Both the position numbers and the translations under genes were made by a program. The notes under the pieces were generated by a model. That model was not told the DNA's origin. It saw only the letters and a program-made list of their open reading frames with translations, and searched no databases. A stretch of 52,528 nt of DNA from Streptomyces scabichelini (GTDB lineage Bacteria; Actinomycetota; Actinomycetes; Streptomycetales; Streptomycetaceae). This document shows positions 34,170-40,759 of the stretch, piece by piece. The DNA lies in contig NZ_JAAKZY010000057.1 in the NCBI RefSeq assembly GCF_011045015.1, positions 1 to 52,528 on the forward strand, in the 5' to 3' direction. Every line of letters begins with the position of its first letter. Within the stretch, counting starts at the first letter, position 1.

Positions 34170-35918
34170 GTGAACGACCGATACGACGCTGGGTACGGGG
34201 GCGACCAGAGTTACGAGCTCGTCGGCTACGACGAGTTCGGCCAGCCTGTGTACCGGCAGGTGTCGCCGCCTTCCCAGGCCCCTCAGGGGTACGACTCCTA
34301 CGGCTCGCAGCATCAGGGCTACGGCTACGACCCGTACGCGAACGGGCAGCAGCAACCGGCACCGTCGTACGACACCGGTACCGGTCATCAGCAGCCCGTC
34401 GCCCCGCACGACCCGTACCACTCGTACGGTTCGTACGACCCCTATGGCGCGGGTGCTTCGGGGGCTTCGGGGGCGGCTCCGGGAGCCGCTCCGACCGCGT
34501 ACGACCCCTACGGGCAGGCCGCGGGCAGCGGGCAGCAGCCGCGCGTCGCCGAGCAGACCGCCTACATCCCGCAGCAGGCGGGGCCCGCGGAGCGGACGCA
34601 GGCCGGGGAGCCAGAGGCCGGGCAGCGGGGTGAACGGGACTACCGCACCGAGCAGTTCACCTTCGTCGAGGAGCCGGACGACGACTCCGAAGACGTCATC
34701 GACTGGCTGAACTTCACCGAGAACCGCACCGAGCGGCGCGAGGAGGCCCGGCGCAGGGCCCGCGGCCGCTTCGTCACCCTGGTCGTCGTACTCGCCCTGG
34801 TCGCGGTCGGCGGCGCCGGCTACCTCTGGTACGCCGGGAAGCTGCCGGGCACGTCGTCGGAGGCGAAGACCGGCGGTACGACGGCCGCGGGCGCCCAGAA
34901 CCGTGACGTGATCGTCGTCCATCTGCACAACACCAATGGCGGCGGCACCTCGACGGCACTTCTGGTCAACAACACCACCACCAAGGAGGGCGCGACCGTC
35001 CTGGTGCCCAACTCCTTTGCCGTGACGGACAACGACAACGGCACCACGACGACGCTCGCCAAGTCCGTCGACGACGACGGCTCCTCCGGGACGCGCGACG
35101 CGATCGACACCGTGCTCGGCACGGACATCGAGGGCACCTGGCGCCTCGACACCCCCTACCTCAACAACCTCGTCGAGCTCGTCGGCAACATCGACATCGA
35201 CACCAACACGGACGTGCCCGACCCGGAGGCCAAGAAGGGCGAGGCCCCCCTGGTCAACAAGGGTGAGGACCAGACGCTCAGCGGCAAGATGGCCGTCGCG
35301 TACGCCACGTACCGCGGCTCCGGGGAGGCGCAGAACGCGCAGCTGGAGCGGTTCGGGCAGGTCATGCAGGGAGTGCTGCGCAAGGTGTCGTCGGATGCGC
35401 AGGCCGCGACGACCACCGTGCAGACGCTGGCGCAGATCATCGAGCCGCCCTTGACCGACAAGGACCTGGGCGCCTTCCTCGCCAAGCTCGCGGACCACGC
35501 CAAGGGCGGCGACTACAAGACCACGCTGCTGCCGGTCCAGTCGGACGGCAGGCTGAGCGCGAAGGCGAGCGACAGCATCGTCAAGAACGTGCTCGGCGGA
35601 ACCGCGAAGAGCCCCGAGAAGGACGCGGCCGTCCAGGTCGGCATCCGCAACGCCACCGGCAAGGAGGACGCCACCGAGCAGGCCCGCGTCGTGCTGCTCA
35701 ACGGCGGCTACACCTTCGTCGACGCCGGCAAGGCCGATGCCGCCCAGTCGGTGTCCCAGATCACATACACCGACGCCGCGAAGAAGGAGGACGCGGTGGA
35801 GGTCGCCAAGACGCTGGGGCTGCCGACCAGTTCCGTGAAGAAGGCCAAGGGCGCTTCGAACGCGGATGTGTCGGTGGTGCTGGGGCAGAACTACAAGGCG
35901 AGCGGGTCGTCGGGCTGA
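34170..35918 (+). CDS. LytR_C / divergent LCP-like membrane protein
   Basis: This 582-residue protein has three parts. The cytoplasmic region (about 1–190) is Tyr/Gln/Pro-rich with repeated YDPYG-type units. A membrane segment (about 195–215, RFVTLVVVLALVAVGGAGYLWY) follows, then an outer part. The outer part resembles an LCP domain, but the SxPRD motif position reads VPNSF and the late R…RQ motif is absent, so ligase activity is doubtful. The last ~110 residues (VQVGIRNATGKEDATEQARVVL…) match the LytR_C domain. GTG 34170 has GAGAGGGG (34157–34164) at 5 bases. LCP proteins attach anionic polymers to peptidoglycan. From memory, the S. coelicolor counterpart between nadD and rsfS was linked to the spore-wall complex. 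Confidence 0.82.
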   Translation: MNDRYDAGYGGDQSYELVGYDEFGQPVYRQVSPPSQAPQGYDSYGSQHQGYGYDPYANGQQQPAPSYDTGTGHQQPVAPHDPYHSYGSYDPYGAGASGASGAAPGAAPTAYDPYGQAAGSGQQPRVAEQTAYIPQQAGPAERTQAGEPEAGQRGERDYRTEQFTFVEEPDDDSEDVIDWLNFTENRTERREEARRRARGRFVTLVVVLALVAVGGAGYLWYAGKLPGTSSEAKTGGTTAAGAQNRDVIVVHLHNTNGGGTSTALLVNNTTTKEGATVLVPNSFAVTDNDNGTTTTLAKSVDDDGSSGTRDAIDTVLGTDIEGTWRLDTPYLNNLVELVGNIDIDTNTDVPDPEAKKGEAPLVNKGEDQTLSGKMAVAYATYRGSGEAQNAQLERFGQVMQGVLRKVSSDAQAATTTVQTLAQIIEPPLTDKDLGAFLAKLADHAKGGDYKTTLLPVQSDGRLSAKASDSIVKNVLGGTAKSPEKDAAVQVGIRNATGKEDATEQARVVLLNGGYTFVDAGKADAAQSVSQITYTDAAKKEDAVEVAKTLGLPTSSVKKAKGASNADVSVVLGQNYKASGSSG

Positions 35919-35932
35919 TCGTCTCGGGTGCT

Positions 35933-35986
35933 GTCGGCGGTCCGTGAGACCCTTGGGGTAACCCTTCGGGGATTCTGACCGCCGAC
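35933..35986 (+). terminator. Hairpin between the LCP-like gene and rsfS
   Basis: GTCGGCGGTC (35933–35942) pairs perfectly with GACCGCCGAC (35977–35986). The 34-base loop contains two CCCTT(C)GGGG mini-hairpins. It ends 13 bases before the rsfS start and could attenuate read-through or occlude rsfS initiation. Confidence 0.6.
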
Positions 35987-35999
35987 GGAAAGCCTTGTA

Positions 36000-36443
36000 G
36001 TGACCGCCACTGACCGCTCTCTCGAGCTCATCACCACCGCCGCGCAGGCGGCCGCAGACAAGCTCGCGCACGACATCATCGCGTACGACGTCAGCGACGT
36101 GCTGTCGATCACGGACGCCTTCCTGCTGGCCTCCGCGCCCAACGACCGCCAGGTCAAGTCGATCGTCGACGAGATCGAGGAGCGGCTGAACAAGGAACTC
36201 GACGCCAAGCCGGTGCGCCGCGAGGGCGACCGCGAGGCCCGCTGGGTGCTGCTCGACTACGTCGACATCGTGGTGCACGTCCAGCACAGCGAGGAGCGCG
36301 TCTTCTACGCCCTGGAGCGGCTCTGGAAGGACTGCCCGGAGCTCGAGCTGCCCGCCGACGCCAAGGCCACCCGCGGCAAGGCGGCGGAGCACGCCAAGCT
36401 CCAGGAGGCGGAGGACGCCGGACTGGGCGGTGAGTGGCGTTGA
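36000..36443 (+). CDS. rsfS: Ribosomal silencing factor RsfS
   Basis: This factor binds L14 and blocks 50S–30S joining, silencing translation in starvation. The 147-residue protein matches RsfS/DUF143: AYDVSDVLSITDAFLLASAPNDRQVKSIVDEIEE then REGDREARWVLLDYVDIVVHVQ and FYALERLWKD. GTG 36000 has GGAAAG about 8 bases upstream. It follows nadD after one inserted LCP-like gene. The nadD–rsfS–phosphatase order is also known from mycobacteria. Confidence 0.96.
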   Translation: MTATDRSLELITTAAQAAADKLAHDIIAYDVSDVLSITDAFLLASAPNDRQVKSIVDEIEERLNKELDAKPVRREGDREARWVLLDYVDIVVHVQHSEERVFYALERLWKDCPELELPADAKATRGKAAEHAKLQEAEDAGLGGEWR

Positions 36444-37168
36444 GCGCAGAGGCGGGGTCTTCGGCCGCGGACGGCGTCGGGTCTTCGGCCGGGACGGACG
36501 GCAGGCCGCTGTCCGAGACCGGTAAGAAAGCGGGCCGGGGGCGCCGCGTCATCCTGTGGCGCCACGGACAGACCTCCTGGAACGTGGAGCGCCGCTTCCA
36601 GGGCACCACGGACGTCGAGCTCACCGAGATCGGCATCGAGCAGGCCCGCCGCGCCGCCCGGCTGCTCGCCTCCCTGAAGCCCGACGCGATCGTCGCCTCG
36701 GACCTGAAGCGGGCGGCCGACACCGCGGGCGAACTGGCCGCCCTCACTGCCCTCGACGTGACGCACGACGAGGGCCTGCGCGAGACGTACGCGGGCGTCT
36801 GGCAGGGGCTGACGCACGAGGAGATCATCGGGCGGTACGGCGACGAGTACGCGGCGTGGAAGCGCGGTGAGCCGGTGCGCCGGGGCGGCGGCGAACTGGA
36901 GACCGAGGTCGCCGAACGCGCCGCCCCCGTGGTGCTCCGGCACGCCGAGAAGCTGCCCGACGACGGCACACTCGTGGTGGTCAGTCACGGCGGCACCATC
37001 CGCACCACCATCGGCCGCCTCCTCGGCCTCGACGCCCACCACTGGGAAAGCCTCGGCGGACTCTCCAACTGCTGCTGGTCCGTCCTCGGCGAGGGCGCCC
37101 GCGGCTGGCGCCTCCTGGAGCACAACGCGGGCACGTTGCCGCAGCCGGTCCTGGGAGACGACGACTGA
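36434..37168 (+). CDS. Histidine phosphatase (GpgP-like)
   Basis: The 244-residue protein belongs to the phosphoglycerate-mutase-like phosphatases. The catalytic RHGQTSWN (about residues 43–50), the LxET-A proton-donor region (GLRETYAGVWQG) and the second His in VVVSHGGTIR are all present. A disordered ~35-residue N-terminus precedes the domain. The mycobacterial orthologue at the same place after rsfS is glucosyl-3-phosphoglycerate phosphatase, so that activity is possible. The start could be GTG 36434 or TTG 36440, which overlaps the rsfS stop by four bases (TTGA). Either way translation is coupled to rsfS. Confidence 0.9.
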   Translation: MALSAEAGSSAADGVGSSAGTDGRPLSETGKKAGRGRRVILWRHGQTSWNVERRFQGTTDVELTEIGIEQARRAARLLASLKPDAIVASDLKRAADTAGELAALTALDVTHDEGLRETYAGVWQGLTHEEIIGRYGDEYAAWKRGEPVRRGGGELETEVAERAAPVVLRHAEKLPDDGTLVVVSHGGTIRTTIGRLLGLDAHHWESLGGLSNCCWSVLGEGARGWRLLEHNAGTLPQPVLGDDD

Positions 37169-37256
37169 CGCGGAGACTGACGGAGACCGACATGGACGAC
37201 GTCGGCGGTGGGCCTCGTCCCGGTGGGTCTCGGCCCCAGGCGTCCGTAGGGCTGGA

Positions 37257-37287
37257 TTTCACTTTCCGGCTGGTCGCAAGCTAAAGT
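37257..37287 (+). promoter_or_regulatory. Candidate promoter of the first tRNA-Ala
   Basis: TTCACT (37258–37263), 18 bases, TAAAGT (37282–37287) lies about 37 bases before the tRNA 5' end. It is plausible but not consensus. Confidence 0.4.
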
Positions 37288-37323
37288 TCTTCTTGTTCAA
37301 CCCGCCCGGCGGGGTGAGCGCGA

Positions 37324-37396
37324 GGGGCTATAGCTCAGTTGGTAGAGCACCTGCATGGCATGCAGGGGGTCAGGAGTTCAAATCTCCTTAGCTCCA
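37324..37396 (+). tRNA. tRNA-Ala (anticodon GGC), copy 1
   Basis: This 73-base cloverleaf has acceptor stem GGGGCTA/TAGCTCC (one G·U) and D-arm with AGCTCAGTTGGTAGAGC. The anticodon stem CCTGC/GCAGG holds loop ATGGCAT (anticodon GGC), and the T-arm is AGGAG-TTCAAAT-CTCCT. The discriminator is A and CCA is not encoded. It is identical to the copy at 40567–40639. Confidence 0.98.
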
Positions 37397-37424
37397 CAGA
37401 GACCGCAAAGACAGAACAGAAGCG

Positions 37425-38315
37425 CTACCGCGCGAGGATCCCGTTCCCCTCAGGGGAGCGGGATTTTTCGTCGCGCCTCAGGTCCCGCAGGCAGGCCGCG
37501 CGCGCCCTCGTCTCCTCGTCGACCGGCCGGTACACCACGATCCGGCACTCGGGCATGCCGTCGACCGACAGGGACATCGACGTCATCCGCAGCTCGCCCA
37601 CCGTCTTGTGGCGGAACGTCTTCACCCGCGACCCCGGCGGCGCCACATCGCCGCTGCTCCACAGCTCGGCGAAGCGCGGGCTGGCCTGAGACAGCCGGCG
37701 TATGAAGTCCTCCCAGGCGGGTTCGCCGACATGTCTGCCGTACGCGGACCGCAACGTCGCCACCATCACGGGCAGCTCGCTGTCCAGGAAGGCCACAGGA
37801 CAGTCTTCCTCGGGCACCATGAACAGCATCCACAGCGCGTTGTGCAACATCCCTCCGGCGGCGTCTCGCGTCTGCTGTATGAAGAACAGGTCCCGGTAGG
37901 CGGGGTTGGTGGCGAGGATGTCGTACCGCGTGTTGTAGACCACCGCCGGCTGCGGATCGAGGGCGTCGATGATCTCCTGGATCTCCGGGCCCACGGCCAG
38001 CGCGGTGCTCTCGGGACCGGGCGCGTACGGCACCTCCGCCAGGTGGTACAGATGCTCGCGCTCCGGCTGGTCCAGGCGCAGGGTGCGCGCCACGGCGTCC
38101 AGGACCTGCGGCGACGCGTTGATCGGCCGGCCCTGCTCCAGCCACGTGTACCAGGTGACGCCGACCCCCGACAGCTGTGCCACCTCCTCACGGCGCAGCC
38201 CCGGGGTGCGGCGGCGCAGACCCGGCGGCATGCCCACGTCGGCCGGTGTCACCCGCGCCCGCCTGCTGCGCAGGAAGGCGGCCAGCTCCGGCCGGCGACG
38301 CTGTGCCGTGGTCAT
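37425..38315 (-). CDS. MmyB-like XRE-family transcriptional regulator
   Basis: The protein has 296 residues. The N-terminal HTH (about 5–90, with TPGLRREEVAQLSGVGVTWYTWLEQGR) is the XRE type typical of MmyB-family regulators. The C-terminal two thirds match the MmyB ligand-binding domain (PAVVYNTRYDILATNPAYRDLF … FRHKTVGELRMTSMSL). Such regulators often control a divergent transporter or oxidoreductase gene, here the MFS exporter 0.1 kb away. ATG 38315 has GGGGGA about 6 bases upstream; ATG 38330 is possible. The C-terminal SRSPEGNGILAR is encoded by the terminator, suggesting the gene was placed or trimmed against the tRNA terminator. Confidence 0.92.
   Translation of the reverse strand: MTTAQRRRPELAAFLRSRRARVTPADVGMPPGLRRRTPGLRREEVAQLSGVGVTWYTWLEQGRPINASPQVLDAVARTLRLDQPEREHLYHLAEVPYAPGPESTALAVGPEIQEIIDALDPQPAVVYNTRYDILATNPAYRDLFFIQQTRDAAGGMLHNALWMLFMVPEEDCPVAFLDSELPVMVATLRSAYGRHVGEPAWEDFIRRLSQASPRFAELWSSGDVAPPGSRVKTFRHKTVGELRMTSMSLSVDGMPECRIVVYRPVDEETRARAACLRDLRRDEKSRSPEGNGILAR
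37438..37468. terminator. Intrinsic terminator shared by tRNA-Ala and the MmyB-like regulator gene
   Basis: A 12-bp stem (37438–37449 with 37453–37464, one G·U) and a 3-base loop are followed by TTTTTCG. It also encodes the last codons of the minus-strand regulator, so it probably works in both directions. Confidence 0.85.
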
Positions 38316-38341
38316 CGTCACATCCCCCATCGTCGGCGCCT

Positions 38342-38361
38342 CACCTGTCCCCTGCCAGGTG
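38342..38361. promoter_or_regulatory. Candidate operator between regulator and exporter
   Basis: CACCTG (38342–38347)-N8-CAGGTG (38356–38361) is a perfect dyad in the 109-base divergent gap. It is a natural place for the MmyB-like regulator to bind; this is inferred from position only. Confidence 0.4.
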
Positions 38362-38424
38362 CTGTCACTACCAGCATCGGCGGGCTCTCGTTACCCGTAC
38401 CGGCGTGCGAGCACGCTCGATGCC

Positions 38425-39894
38425 ATGACGACGACAACCCCCGCGGACCCGGATCCCGCAACCGGTCCAAGTCCTGCAACCAGTAAAGACCCTGGCACTG
38501 ACAATCGCCCCGGACGACTCCTCGCGGTCGTCCTCGCCGCCCAGTTCATGGCCCTGCTCGACGTCTTCATCGTCAATGTCGCGGTGCCCACCATCGGCAC
38601 CGAACTGAACGCGTCCGGCGCCGAGTTGCAGCTGGTGGTCGCCGGATACGCCATCACGTACTCCGTGTTGCTCATCACAGGCGCCCGCATCGGCGACCGG
38701 CTCGGCCATCGGCGGGTCTATCTCGCCGGGCTCACTCTGTTCACGGCGGCCTCGCTGGCCTGCGGACTCGCCCAGGGCACCACCGAGTTGATCGTCTTCC
38801 GCCTCGTCCAGGGCGCCGGCTCGGCCGTGATGATCCCGCAGGTGCTCAGCCTGATCCAGCGGAACTTCACCGGAGAAGCACGGGCCAAGGCCCTCGGCGC
38901 GTACTCGGCCGTTCTCGCGACCGGCGCCGCCGCCGGACAGGTGCTGGGCGGCGTCCTGGTCAGCGCGGACCTGTTCGGCACCGGCTGGCGGCCGGTGTTC
39001 CTGGTGAACGTGCCCGTGGGCCTCGTACTCCTGGCCCTCGGCGCGCGCGTACTGCCGCGCGACGACGTGTCGGCGAGGGAGCGTTCACGCGGCCTCGACC
39101 TGCCGGGCCTGCTGCTCCTCGCCGCCGCCGTGTCGCTGCTCACGGTGCCGCTGGTGCTCGGTCAGGAGAAGGACTGGCCACTGTGGTCGTGGCTGTCGCT
39201 GGCCGCCGCCGTGGTGTTCTTCGCCGTGTTCTGCGTGTACGAGTCCTGGCTCTCCCGGCGCGGCGGCGCCCCGCTGATCGCGCCCCGGGTGCTGCGGCAC
39301 CCCGGCATCGGCCTCGCGGTCTTCCGGATCATGGCCGTGATGGCGGTCAACGGCGGTTTCCTGTTCGCCCTCACGTTGCACGTCCAGGGCGGCCTCGACT
39401 ACAGCGCACTGCGCGCGGGGCTCACCTTCGCGCCGACCGCGGTGGTCTTCGGCGTGGTCGGGCTGACCTGGCGCAACTGGCCCGCTTCCTGGCAACGCGC
39501 CCTGATCCCGGCCGGGTTCGCGCTCGCCGCGCTCTCGATGGCCGGGGTGGGCCTGGCACTGCGGGACGGCCGGGAGACGGGCTTCTGGCTGTACGTCGCG
39601 TTCGTCGGCGTGGGTGTGGGACTCGCGCTCGGCTTCAGCCCGACCCTCACGCGCGCGTTGGCCACGGTGCGCCCCGAGGACGCGGCGGACGCCAGCGGAC
39701 TGCTCGCGACGGTCACCCAACTCGGCCAGCTCATCGGTGTCGCGGCGTTCGGCACACTCTTCTTGAACCGACTTGAGTCACTTGGGGCCCCGGAGGCGTA
39801 TACCTCTTCGGAGGCGCTCCTCGTCTGCACGTTCGCGCTGGCCGGAACAGCCGCCGCGGGCGTCGTGTCCGGACTGGTACGAAGGCGTCGCTGA
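38425..39894 (+). CDS. MFS drug exporter, DHA2/EmrB–QacA type
   Basis: This proton-coupled efflux transporter has 489 residues. A Pro/Thr-rich N-terminus precedes about 14 membrane segments. DHA2 hallmarks are LDVFIVNVAVPTIGTEL in TM1, the motif-A-like GRIGDRLGHRRVY variant (GARIGDRLGHRRVYLAG) after TM2 and LVQGAGSAVMIPQVLSLIQRNF. The motif-C-like G-x8-G-x3-G-P position reads ATGAAAGQVLGGVL. ATG 38425 was chosen because the frame upstream runs antisense through the regulator. Substrate unknown; drugs or an exported metabolite are usual. A hairpin (39904–39932) ends the transcript. Confidence 0.92.
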   Translation: MTTTTPADPDPATGPSPATSKDPGTDNRPGRLLAVVLAAQFMALLDVFIVNVAVPTIGTELNASGAELQLVVAGYAITYSVLLITGARIGDRLGHRRVYLAGLTLFTAASLACGLAQGTTELIVFRLVQGAGSAVMIPQVLSLIQRNFTGEARAKALGAYSAVLATGAAAGQVLGGVLVSADLFGTGWRPVFLVNVPVGLVLLALGARVLPRDDVSARERSRGLDLPGLLLLAAAVSLLTVPLVLGQEKDWPLWSWLSLAAAVVFFAVFCVYESWLSRRGGAPLIAPRVLRHPGIGLAVFRIMAVMAVNGGFLFALTLHVQGGLDYSALRAGLTFAPTAVVFGVVGLTWRNWPASWQRALIPAGFALAALSMAGVGLALRDGRETGFWLYVAFVGVGVGLALGFSPTLTRALATVRPEDAADASGLLATVTQLGQLIGVAAFGTLFLNRLESLGAPEAYTSSEALLVCTFALAGTAAAGVVSGLVRRRR

Positions 39895-39903
39895 CCGTAT
39901 TGG

Positions 39904-39932
39904 TCCGGCCGTGGCAGAATCAAACGGCCGGA
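39904..39932 (+). terminator. Terminator hairpin after the MFS gene
   Basis: TCCGGCCGT (39904–39912) pairs with ACGGCCGGA (39924–39932) over 9 bp around an 11-base loop, 10 bases after the MFS stop. Confidence 0.6.
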
Positions 39933-39963
39933 AGGGGGCGCGACCCGACGGGAGGGAGTGGCG

Positions 39964-40137
39964 ATGCCTGCGAGCATCCTCGGGGAGGTCGACGACCTCC
40001 TCGACGCAGAGGTGATACGGGACAGGACCACCCGCCTCGACTGCCCTTCCTGCGGATCGGCCCACGTCGCCCAAGTCCTCGGCGACAACGGCGGAATCTC
40101 CTACGTGTGCACGGCCTGCGGCCACAGCTGGAGCTGA
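39964..40137 (+). CDS. Small zinc-ribbon protein (57 aa)
   Basis: The 57-residue product starts MPASILGEVDDLLDAEVI and carries CPSC … CTAC (CxxC-x20-CxxC), a rubredoxin-like zinc-ribbon arrangement, ending GHSWS. SD GGAGGG (39951–39956) is ideally placed for ATG 39964. It lies three bases before the next Cys-rich gene. Such ribbons bind nucleic acid or protein; which applies here is unknown. Confidence 0.75.
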   Translation: MPASILGEVDDLLDAEVIRDRTTRLDCPSCGSAHVAQVLGDNGGISYVCTACGHSWS

Positions 40138-40140
40138 TCG

Positions 40141-40374
40141 ATGGGTGCGCACAGGCGAAAGTGCGATTGGTGTGGCAGTGGCACGCCGATCGTCCGCGAC
40201 ATGGAGCCGGTCAACCACGACTACCAGTACTGGTGCGAGGAATGCGCGCGGGCGCTGATCATAAAAGGCGACCCGATCGAGACGTACCGGGAACTGGAGG
40301 GCGAGCCGATCTACGGCCGGCTCCTCGACGAGCACTGCACGCTCAAACGGTTCTACTCGTTCGCCACGGCCTGA
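40141..40374 (+). CDS. Small Cys-rich protein (77 aa)
   Basis: The 77-residue protein has CDWC (about residues 8–11) and CEEC (about 32–35), a treble-clef-like zinc site. It continues IKGDPIETYRELEGEPIYGRLLDEHCTLKRFYSF. GGAG (40130–40133), inside the previous gene, is its SD, so the two are coupled. I recall Streptomyces proteins like this between tRNA-Ala genes but know no function. Confidence 0.78.
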   Translation: MGAHRRKCDWCGSGTPIVRDMEPVNHDYQYWCEECARALIIKGDPIETYRELEGEPIYGRLLDEHCTLKRFYSFATA

Positions 40375-40474
40375 CCGCGATCCGGCTTGCCCTCCTGCCC
40401 GTGTCTGCTTGTCCCTGCCTGCCTGCCTGTCCGTGTCGGCCCGTCCGTGCCTGTCGGTGCACTCCGTAAACGAT

Positions 40475-40503
40475 TTGGTGGTGCACCGGGAGGACCGTGT
40501 AAT
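40475..40503 (+). promoter_or_regulatory. Promoter of the second tRNA-Ala
   Basis: TTGGTG (40475–40480), 17 bases, TGTAAT (40498–40503) gives a good vegetative promoter about 60 bases before the tRNA. A GTCGCCG…CGGCGAC hairpin lies in the leader. Confidence 0.6.
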
Positions 40504-40566
40504 GTTGGCGTCGCCGCCGGGAAACCGGCGACGCGGTCAATATGCGGCTCCGCCGCGTGACCGCGA

Positions 40567-40639
40567 GGGGCTATAGCTCAGTTGGTAGAGCACCTGCATG
40601 GCATGCAGGGGGTCAGGAGTTCAAATCTCCTTAGCTCCA
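40567..40639 (+). tRNA. tRNA-Ala (anticodon GGC), copy 2
   Basis: The sequence is the same 73 bases as at 37324–37396, with identical immediate flanks (CGCGA before, CACA-type after). All four arms pair as in copy 1. Confidence 0.98.
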
Positions 40640-40648
40640 CACCAGATG

Positions 40649-40682
40649 AAGGCGGGCCATCCTGATCAGGATGGCCCGCCTT
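40649..40682. terminator. Perfect 34-bp palindromic terminator after tRNA-Ala copy 2
   Basis: Arms AAGGCGGGCCATCCTGA/TCAGGATGGCCCGCCTT pair without mismatch, followed by TCG. It lies between the tRNA and the end of the convergent NuoF-like gene. Confidence 0.9.
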
Positions 40683-40759
40683 TCGTTTGGCCGGCTTATG
40701 AGGCCGGCCGACTTATGGGGGGCGGCCCGGGAGACCGGGCCGCCGGTGGGGGCGTGGTG

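Noticed and set aside
37257..40640. Integrative element with tRNA-derived att sites between the two tRNA-Ala copies
   Set aside because: No integrase, excisionase or replication gene lies between them, and both tRNAs are complete with separate promoters; simple duplication plus cassette insertion is enough.
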